Positions 1-3,826 of a stretch of DNA of 7,862 nucleotides are shown here, one piece after another. Made by a program: the position numbers and the translations under genes. A model generated the notes under the pieces. It had not been told where the DNA came from, did not search any database, and saw only the letters and a program-made list of their open reading frames with translations. The stretch is from an uncultured Subdoligranulum sp. (GTDB taxonomy: Bacteria > Bacillota > Clostridia > Christensenellales > CAG-314): NCBI GenBank assembly GCA_900551395.1, contig URVX01000045.1, forward strand, positions 1 through 7,862, in the 5' to 3' direction. Every line of letters begins with the position of its first letter. Positions within the stretch are counted from its first letter, which is position 1.

Positions 1-496
1 GGCTTCCGGCGCGGGACGCGTCGGAGTTTATTTTTCAAAGTGGCTCAAGGTTTTCGTCGCTTCCGCCGCAATATTTGGCGTATCGGTTATTGTCGCTTAT
101 CTGTCGGGACTTATTTTCTGGCAGCCCGATTCGTATTATGTCGGGTTACTGTTTGCCGATATTGGCTTGGAATTGCTGTCTCTCGCGGGCTTTTCGGCGC
201 TTTACGTGGCGCTGGCATTTATGCTCAGGTCAATAGGCGGAGTGATTGGCGTAGGGATAGGCTTGAATCTTTTCGTCGGGATGATTATAAATCCTCTTGG
301 CACGGGCGTAAACGCCGGCGGCATTTTCGATGTTTTGAACAAGCTTACGCTTACGGGAGCGTTGTCCAATGCCACAGGCGATTTTAATTTTCCGGACGTT
401 TCCGCCGTGCTTTACGCGGTGTTCGTGCCTTTGTGTTATGTAGCTCTTTTCGGCGTCATAGGTATGCTTAGTTTTGTCAAACGCGACGTAAAATAG
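1..496 (+). CDS. ABC-2-type transporter permease, C-terminal part (5' end outside window)
   Basis: The frame is open from the first complete codon at 2 to a TAG stop at 494-496, about 164 residues, so the start lies upstream. The protein is very hydrophobic. At least four membrane-spanning stretches can be seen, around residues 17-37, 47-75, 77-95 and 138-157 of the visible part. A Gly-rich helix (SIGGVIGVGIGL) is followed by a polar loop and a last helix ending in the basic tail VKRDVK. This topology and spacing fit the last half of ABC-2-type permeases (the BcrB/NatB-like group), membrane subunits paired with a separate ATPase for drug, bacteriocin or ion export. The ATPase would be expected upstream and the substrate cannot be told. 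The next transcription unit has its own promoter starting one base after the stop, so this gene is not an obvious part of the B12 operon. The class is fairly secure, the subfamily is not. Confidence 0.72.
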   Translation, partial: ASGAGRVGVYFSKWLKVFVASAAIFGVSVIVAYLSGLIFWQPDSYYVGLLFADIGLELLSLAGFSALYVALAFMLRSIGGVIGVGIGLNLFVGMIINPLGTGVNAGGIFDVLNKLTLTGALSNATGDFNFPDVSAVLYAVFVPLCYVALFGVIGMLSFVKRDVK

Positions 497-525
497 TTGA
501 CAACCGACGTCGGTCATTGTATAAT
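497..525 (+). promoter_or_regulatory. Consensus sigma-A promoter for the B12 uptake operon
   Basis: A perfect TTGACA (497-502) and a perfect TATAAT (520-525) are separated by exactly 17 bp, giving a start near 532. It begins directly after the permease stop codon and lies just upstream of the cobalamin riboswitch, so it should drive riboswitch-controlled transcription of the lipoprotein and S-component genes. The spacer contains a perfect 12-bp palindrome (503-514). Confidence 0.9.
503..514. repeat. Perfect 12-bp palindrome inside the promoter spacer
   Basis: ACCGACGTCGGT reads the same on both strands and lies wholly between the -35 and -10 boxes, where a bound repressor would block RNA polymerase. 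It could be an operator or a chance palindrome. No second copy was noticed in the window. Confidence 0.4.
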
Positions 526-540
526 TCTGACAATTAAATA

Positions 541-681
541 GCTTGCCGCGGAGAGGAAGACGGTTGGAATCCGTCACAGCCCCCGCTACTGTAAACGTCT
601 TAAAGGCTGCGCCCGACAAGCCACTCGAAAGGGGAAGGCTGCGCGGCAACGGCGTCGAGTCAGGATATTCTGCGCCGCAAG
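541..681 (+). promoter_or_regulatory. Cobalamin (adenosylcobalamin-class) riboswitch aptamer
   Basis: The conserved order of the cobalamin riboswitch is present: GGAA and a GGTTGGAATCC-like block (553-572), the core CCCCGCTACTGTAA (580-593), GCCACTC (620-626), GGGGAAGGC (631-639), and the B12 box GAGTCAGGATATTCTGCGCC (657-676). The closing P1 helix can be drawn as 542-550 with 673-681, with a single C-C mismatch at 547/676. The aptamer senses corrinoid in the nascent RNA. It lies between a consensus promoter and an intrinsic terminator, so ligand is expected to favour termination and repress the downstream B12 uptake genes. The aptamer edges are approximate. Confidence 0.93.
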
Positions 682-715
682 GGAAAAAGCAAAACCCGGA
701 GGGAGGTGGACGCTT

Positions 716-750
716 TGTCGTTGCGGTCGTATTTTGCGCCGACATTTTTT
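716..750 (+). terminator. Candidate first hairpin with U6 tail in the riboswitch expression platform
   Basis: TGTCG (716-720) pairs with CGACA (740-744), and GCG (723-725) pairs with CGC (737-739) across a 2-base bulge. Six T residues (745-750) follow. The arm TTGCGG (721-726) is also fully complementary to CCGCAA (675-680) in the 3' strand of riboswitch P1. The hairpin and the P1-opened state therefore compete, as expected of a switching element. It is weaker than the hairpin just downstream and may be a pausing or auxiliary structure rather than a true terminator. Confidence 0.45.
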
Positions 751-752
751 GC

Positions 753-787
753 GTGTATTTTTCTCCGGAAAAATACACATTTTTTTT
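753..787 (+). terminator. Intrinsic terminator of the cobalamin riboswitch
   Basis: An 11-bp perfect stem, GTGTATTTTTC (753-763) with GAAAAATACAC (768-778), closes a TCCG loop. It is followed by A and eight T residues (780-787). The Shine-Dalgarno GGAGG of the next gene starts at 788, so termination happens immediately before the coding region. CCGGAG (696-701) can pair with CTCCGG (763-768) at the hairpin tip, giving a possible anti-terminator contact. The position implies transcriptional (off-switch) control by B12. Confidence 0.88.
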
Positions 788-801
788 GGAGGTAAAACCA
801 A

Positions 802-1308
802 ATGAGAAGAACAAACAAAAGACTGCTCGGCATTTTTCTTGCCATTGTCGTGCTTGCCGCCGCTCTGCTTGCCTTTGTCGGCTGCACGGGCGACGAGCTG
901 AAGGGTACCATGACCATAGTGCTGGACAATCAGTCCGACCCTGCCGTGGAAATTTCCGTCGACCTTGCCGAAGGAGGGTACACCACACGCGACCGCCTGC
1001 TTGACGTGCTGTTTGCGCTGGGCGATGCCGGAAAAATCGAATTCAATTTCACCGGCGGCGCGACGGGCGCGTTTCTGAGCGACATATCGACAAAGGGCGA
1101 AAATGCCGTTTCGATTGCCAACGACGCCGTTTCAAACAAATGGCTGTATATCTATACTTCCGTAAAGCAGGACGAGGACGTTTCGGCTTACAAATCGGAG
1201 TATGAATATAAGGGTACGCAATATGTAAATTCAGGCTTCGGCGTCTCCCACATGCATCTTGAGGACGGCGCGGTGGTTGTGTTTACATACATCGTTTACG
1301 GCGGCTGA
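802..1308 (+). CDS. DUF4430-domain lipoprotein, probable extracellular B12 (corrinoid) binding protein
   Basis: A 168-residue protein. Residues 1-28 are a lipoprotein signal: basic start (MRRTNKR), hydrophobic core, and an FVGC lipobox with the modifiable Cys at 28, so the mature protein should be anchored on the outer face of the membrane. Residues about 35-168 fit DUF4430: a segment with DRLLDVLFALG, the WLYIYTS strand (Trp114) near the middle, and a C-terminal GVSHMHLEDGAVVVFTYIV strand pair. DUF4430 is related to the C-terminal lobe of human intrinsic factor and transcobalamin, which supports corrinoid binding. The start is set by GGAGG at 788-792, nine bases before the ATG. The gene sits directly behind the cobalamin riboswitch terminator and four bases ahead of an ECF S-component, so it probably hands substrate to that transporter. 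Binding itself is inferred from family and context. Confidence 0.87.
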   Translation: MRRTNKRLLGIFLAIVVLAAALLAFVGCTGDELKGTMTIVLDNQSDPAVEISVDLAEGGYTTRDRLLDVLFALGDAGKIEFNFTGGATGAFLSDISTKGENAVSIANDAVSNKWLYIYTSVKQDEDVSAYKSEYEYKGTQYVNSGFGVSHMHLEDGAVVVFTYIVYGG

Positions 1309-1312
1309 GAAA

Positions 1313-1870
1313 ATGAAGGATTCGGCTAAACGGATTGCTCTTGCGGCGGTTTTCGTCGCTCTTGTGTCCGGAGGCAAGCTGGCTCTTATGGCGCTGCCCA
1401 ACATCGAGGTCGTGACCATCCTGCTTGCCTTAGCCGGATATTGCTTCGGCGCGCTCTTTTCTCTGTCCGTGAGCCTTGTTTTCTGCACGATTGAAACGGT
1501 GCTTTGGGGCTTCAACACCTGGGTGCTGTATTATTTTATTTATTGGCCGCTTGTCGGTTTTATTTTTGCGCTTGTCGGAAAATCCCGCATAAAAAACAGG
1601 TGGGCAACGGCGGGAATAGCGGCGGCAATGACGTTTTTCTTCGGAGTGCTGTCAACCGCGACAGACACTCTCATCGCTTTCGGCGGAAGCGGATTTGTGT
1701 TTAACGGCGCGGACTTTTTTCTGCGTTTCGGGATACTCTACGCCAGAGGCACGGTGTTTTTCGCTATTCATATAGTGTCCAACTTTCTGCTGTTTGTGTT
1801 TTTGTTCGTACCGCTGTGCGAGCTGGTGTCGAGGCTGAAGGCAAAAATGTTTCCCGAAGAAGCGTTGTGA
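1313..1870 (+). CDS. ECF transporter S-component, probably for vitamin B12 or a corrinoid precursor
   Basis: A 185-residue integral membrane protein with about five or six hydrophobic segments (roughly residues 8-27, 32-58, 68-88, 98-121, 136-150 and 150-172). It matches the size and layout of substrate-binding S-components of energy-coupling-factor transporters. The first helix has an AVFVA (AxxxA, 12-16) pattern of the kind used to dock on EcfT. The LPNIEVVTILLALAGYCFG block (29-46) is typical of the family. The ATG at 1313 is chosen because it follows the lipoprotein stop by four bases and the protein then begins at the usual family position; an in-frame start at 1259 would overlap the lipoprotein gene. 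No separate Shine-Dalgarno is evident, so translational coupling is likely. The B12 specificity (CbrT-like role) is inferred from the riboswitch and the DUF4430 partner. EcfA, EcfA' and EcfT are not here and are presumably shared from another locus. Confidence 0.85.
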   Translation: MKDSAKRIALAAVFVALVSGGKLALMALPNIEVVTILLALAGYCFGALFSLSVSLVFCTIETVLWGFNTWVLYYFIYWPLVGFIFALVGKSRIKNRWATAGIAAAMTFFFGVLSTATDTLIAFGGSGFVFNGADFFLRFGILYARGTVFFAIHIVSNFLLFVFLFVPLCELVSRLKAKMFPEEAL

Positions 1871-1900
1871 AAATTTTTCTCTTATGTAAGGCGAAATCGG

Positions 1901-1930
1901 TTGACTTATCGAAGCTTTTTGTTATATAAT
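1901..1930 (+). promoter_or_regulatory. Promoter of the tRNA-Gly/tRNA-Cys unit
   Basis: TTGACT (1901-1906) and a perfect TATAAT (1925-1930) are 18 bp apart. The first mature tRNA base is 30 bases after the -10 box, giving a short 5' leader. Confidence 0.8.
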
Positions 1931-1959
1931 TTTTAAGCTATAGGCTGTGTCGGCTGTAT

Positions 1960-2034
1960 GCGGGAGTGGCTCAGTGGTAGAGCGTTGCCTTGCCAAGGCA
2001 AATGTCGCGGGTCCGAATCCCGTCTCCCGCTCCA
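1960..2034 (+). tRNA. tRNA-Gly (anticodon GCC)
   Basis: The full cloverleaf can be drawn. The acceptor is GCGGGAG/CTCCCGC and the D stem GCTC/GAGC. The anticodon stem is TTGCC/GGCAA around loop TTGCCAA, with anticodon GCC at 1992-1994. The T stem is GCGGG/CCCGT, the discriminator is T and CCA is encoded (2032-2034). The T loop reads TCCGAAT, so position 55 is C where U (pseudouridine) is nearly universal. The D loop keeps its GG pair. It is co-transcribed with tRNA-Cys eight bases downstream. Confidence 0.97.
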
Positions 2035-2041
2035 GCTTTTC

Positions 2042-2116
2042 GGCGCCATAGCCAAGTGGTAAGGCACAGGTCTGCAAAACCTCTATTCCCCAGTTCAAGT
2101 CTGGGTGGCGCCTCCA
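2042..2116 (+). tRNA. tRNA-Cys (anticodon GCA)
   Basis: The acceptor is GGCGCCA/TGGCGCC and the D stem GCC/GGC. The anticodon loop CTGCAAA carries GCA at 2074-2076. The T arm is CCCAG-TTCAAGT-CTGGG, followed by discriminator T (a Cys identity element) and encoded CCA (2114-2116). The first pair of the anticodon stem (27:43, bases 2067 and 2083) is a C-C mismatch; the other four pairs are sound. Confidence 0.97.
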
Positions 2117-2126
2117 AAAAACGATG

Positions 2127-2171
2127 AAAACTATTGAAATCGATACGTTTCAATAGTTTTTCTTTTATTTT
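2127..2171 (+). terminator. Intrinsic terminator after the tRNA pair
   Basis: A 13-bp perfect stem, AAAACTATTGAAA (2127-2139) with TTTCAATAGTTTT (2148-2160), closes an 8-base loop. The T-rich tail TCTTTTATTTT follows. The A-run on the 5' side could allow some function on the opposite strand as well. Confidence 0.88.
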
Positions 2172-2262
2172 AATGTTTCGGGAGCAATCGGAGCTTACCT
2201 TTTCTTGCTCTCGTTCCGCAAATGGCAGCTGAATTTAAAGTTCAAAATATAAAGAAATCATC
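2172..2262. other. Leader upstream of the zinc-ribbon gene, no convincing promoter
   Basis: Between the tRNA terminator and the ribosome site there is a weak inverted repeat, GAGCAA (2182-2187) with TTGCTC (2205-2210), and AT-rich sequence around 2232-2260 that could hold a poor -10 box. Nothing here can be called firmly. Confidence 0.3.
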
Positions 2263-2273
2263 GGAGGGCAGCT

Positions 2274-2852
2274 TTGAATTATTGCGAAAAATGTAAAATC
2301 GTAGAAGATAATGAATACTGTTCGGTTTGCGGCAGAAAAAACAGAGAGGTTTCGGATGATGATTTCTGTTTTCTCGTAAAGGCTTCCGAGTCGTTCGGAG
2401 AGATGTTCGAGGATGTTTTGCGTCGGGAGAGCATTCCTTGCGCGATTGTGCCTTGCGGCACGGGCGTAAGCTCGGCTTTGGCATTGAAGCTGGAAAGCTG
2501 CAGAATTTACGTGCCTTTTCGCTTCCTGCAGAAGGCGGTCGAGCTTTTGAATGATTTTGGCAGCTATTTTGATGATGAAATGCATGAAACACTGAAAGCA
2601 AACTTCGACAAGCTGCATATTAATCCAAAAGTCGAAAAAAAGCTGAGCAAAAGGCTTAAGCTGCCGCAGGACACGAGCGTGACGGATTTTTGCAAAGTAA
2701 AGCTTGTGAACGCGCAGAGCTTTTCGGACAACGGAAGTATAACCGGCTGCCCGCATGACGGGCGCTATTTGCTGGTTTATACGCCGCAAGAACTGATTAT
2801 GCTCAATTCTGTCACTTTTGAAATTTTGTCGGTGAGAAAAAGAGGCGAGTAA
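2274..2852 (+). CDS. Zinc-ribbon protein with DUF2007-like domain and unrecognised C-terminal half
   Basis: A 192-residue soluble protein read from a TTG start at 2274, chosen because GGAGGG (2263-2268) lies five bases before it and the reading begins right at the zinc ribbon. Residues 4-19 hold Cys4-X2-Cys7-X8-Cys16-X2-Cys19, a four-Cys zinc-binding knuckle. Residues about 30-95 (for example EDVLRRESIPCAIVPCGTG, then RIYVPFRFLQKAVELLNDF) resemble the DUF2007 'putative signal transducing' fold, a pairing seen in short Clostridial proteins of unknown role. Those usually end near here. This one continues for about 90 residues (KANFDKLHINPKVEKKL onward) that I do not recognise. There is no signal peptide or membrane segment, so it is probably cytosolic. 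It stands alone between two tRNA units, and its promoter is not clear. A cytosolic regulatory or binding role is only a guess. Confidence 0.8.
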   Translation: MNYCEKCKIVEDNEYCSVCGRKNREVSDDDFCFLVKASESFGEMFEDVLRRESIPCAIVPCGTGVSSALALKLESCRIYVPFRFLQKAVELLNDFGSYFDDEMHETLKANFDKLHINPKVEKKLSKRLKLPQDTSVTDFCKVKLVNAQSFSDNGSITGCPHDGRYLLVYTPQELIMLNSVTFEILSVRKRGE

Positions 2853-2884
2853 AGCGCCGCTCGCTTCGAGTTTCGCAACAACCA

Positions 2885-2913
2885 TAGACAATATTCTGCG
2901 CAGGTGTTAAAAT
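2885..2913 (+). promoter_or_regulatory. Promoter of tRNA-Leu
   Basis: TAGACA (2885-2890) and TAAAAT (2908-2913) are 17 bp apart, and the tRNA begins 17 bases after the -10 box. Each box departs from consensus at one base. Confidence 0.65.
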
Positions 2914-2929
2914 ATACAAACCGTTTCGT

Positions 2930-3016
2930 GCCGGTATGGCGGAACAGGCAGACGCAAGGGACTTAAAATCCCTCGATGGCAACATCGTATCGGTTCGATC
3001 CCGATTACCGGCACCA
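2930..3016 (+). tRNA. tRNA-Leu (anticodon UAA)
   Basis: A class II tRNA. The acceptor is GCCGGTA/TACCGGC. The anticodon stem AGGGA/TCCCT encloses CTTAAAA with anticodon TAA at 2964-2966. The long variable arm is CGATG-GCAA-CATCG, the T arm ATCGG-TTCGATC-CCGAT, the discriminator A, and CCA is encoded (3014-3016). It is a single-gene unit with its own promoter and terminator, and its 3' end faces the large gene-free gap and the giant RHS gene. Confidence 0.98.
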
Positions 3017-3020
3017 ATGA

Positions 3021-3067
3021 AAGCCTGAATTGAACCTTGAAGGAAAGGTTTGATTCAGGCTTTTTTT
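3021..3067 (+). terminator. Strong intrinsic terminator after tRNA-Leu
   Basis: AAGCCTGAAT (3021-3030) pairs with ATTCAGGCTT (3053-3062). The stem continues through two G-T wobbles into AACCTT/AAGGTT (3033-3038, 3045-3050), giving about 18 continuous pairs around a 6-base loop. The 3' arm runs into seven T residues (3061-3067). Confidence 0.92.
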
Positions 3068-3705
3068 GTTTTGTGAAAACGTCTTGATGCAACTGCGTTT
3101 TAGGCGGCGAAAGTCGCTTGACGTGAGCAGGGGCATATCGGGCTGCCGTTGCCAAAGGCAAATCGAACCCGGATTAAAAATCTTGTCCGGTTGCTGCCTT
3201 CGTGTTGTTTTGCCTTAAAACGTACTGCAGGAAAGATTTCCGTCGTTTGCAGTGCAGTATGTTTATACGTTATTTTAATTTTTTATGCAACAATTTATTT
3301 GATTAGAATTTTGTGCTGTGAATTTTTTCTTTCTTTTGTACGTTTAATGCCGAATGTCTCTTACGGTGATTTTATGAAGATTTATTTTGTATGTTTTTTT
3401 TTGAGTTTTATGCGGCAAGTCGAAAAAACATAATTTTGCAGGCAAAACGACTTCGCCGTTTTTGTTGACGAGTTTCGATAATTGAGAGACTTGATTTCTT
3501 GCGTTGTTTATCAAATTGTTTAATAAGAATTTGATTTGCAAGTTTTGATTGGGTACGTCTGAGTTTTTCCTGTGTTTTTGAAAAGAGGAGAGATAGGGAT
3601 TGTCGCTTTGATTTCGTTTTTTGATAGGATAAATTTTCTTAATGCCGATTTACGCCTTAGCTCGAATTGACTCCTCCGATTTAACGGATTTGGCCTGACT
3701 AAATC

Positions 3706-3739
3706 AAAAAATAAAATTATCTGTCGAAAAAATAAAATT
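3706..3739. repeat. Direct repeat of an A-tract, 21-bp period, upstream of the giant gene
   Basis: AAAAAATAAAATT occurs at 3706-3718 and 3727-3739. The starts are 21 bp apart, about two helical turns, so the A-tracts face the same side of the DNA. This could cause curvature or act as an UP-type element for a promoter downstream. It may be chance in AT-rich DNA. Confidence 0.5.
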
Positions 3740-3762
3740 TTTGAAGACTAAACGCTAAAATA

Positions 3763-3813
3763 TGACAAACAGTTGTCAAGATTAAGCTGTTAAAATTTAA
3801 GTAAACAATTGTT
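3763..3813. promoter_or_regulatory. Inverted repeats ahead of the giant gene, possible operator or promoter region
   Basis: TGACAA-ACAG-TTGTCA (3763-3778) is a perfect 6-bp inverted repeat, and AACAATTGTT (3804-3813) is a 10-bp palindrome ending just before the AAGGAG ribosome site. TTGTCA (3773-3778) could be a -35 box, but the element 17 bp downstream (TTTAAG) is poor and the good TAAAAT (3791-3796) is only 12 bp away. The promoter is therefore unresolved. Confidence 0.3.
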
Positions 3814-3826
3814 AAGGAGTAAATTT

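Larger units (their letters stand above)
3068..3826. other. Gene-free gap of about 760 bp, AT-rich in its 3' part
   Basis: I see no convincing gene. Open frames on either strand here have TTG starts without a ribosome site and low-complexity products rich in Phe, Leu, Cys and Arg. Minor structures are a TTGCC-AAA-GGCAA repeat at 3149-3161, a 10-bp inverted repeat TATGTTTTTT/AAAAAACATA (3390-3399, 3423-3432), a short hairpin with a T-run at 3444-3463, and repeats near the giant gene, listed separately. From about 3240 the composition is clearly AT-richer than the flanking genes. It may hold regulatory DNA for the giant gene, decayed sequence, or an RNA that I cannot recognise. Confidence 0.5.

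Noticed and set aside
1259..1312. An 18-residue longer N-terminus for the ECF S-component
   Set aside because: It would overlap the lipoprotein gene by 50 bases and adds a polar stretch unlike the family. The ATG at 1313 fits both the family start and the 4-base spacing.
1971..2153. - strand frame across the tRNA-Gly/tRNA-Cys genes giving a 'LELGNRGFAD'-type peptide
   Set aside because: It is the well-known false product of translating antisense tRNA genes.
3148..3176. tRNA-like remnant: GTTGCC-A-AAGGCAAAT followed by TCGAACCCGG, resembling tRNA-Gly anticodon-arm and T-arm words
   Set aside because: No acceptor, D arm or properly paired T stem can be drawn on either strand. The similarity to the true tRNA-Gly is limited to a few short words.
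3149..3433. A + strand frame of 94 codons in the gap after tRNA-Leu
   Set aside because: It has a TTG start without a ribosome site and a low-complexity Phe/Leu/Cys-rich product in AT-rich DNA, with no recognisable domain.
3444..3463. Short hairpin AAAACG/CGTTTT with a T-run as a terminator
   Set aside because: The stem is only 6 bp with a 7-base loop and no gene upstream ends there. It is too weak to call.
3344..3541. A - strand frame of 65 codons in the same gap
   Set aside because: It has a TTG start with no Shine-Dalgarno and no family resemblance. It is explained by AT-rich composition.
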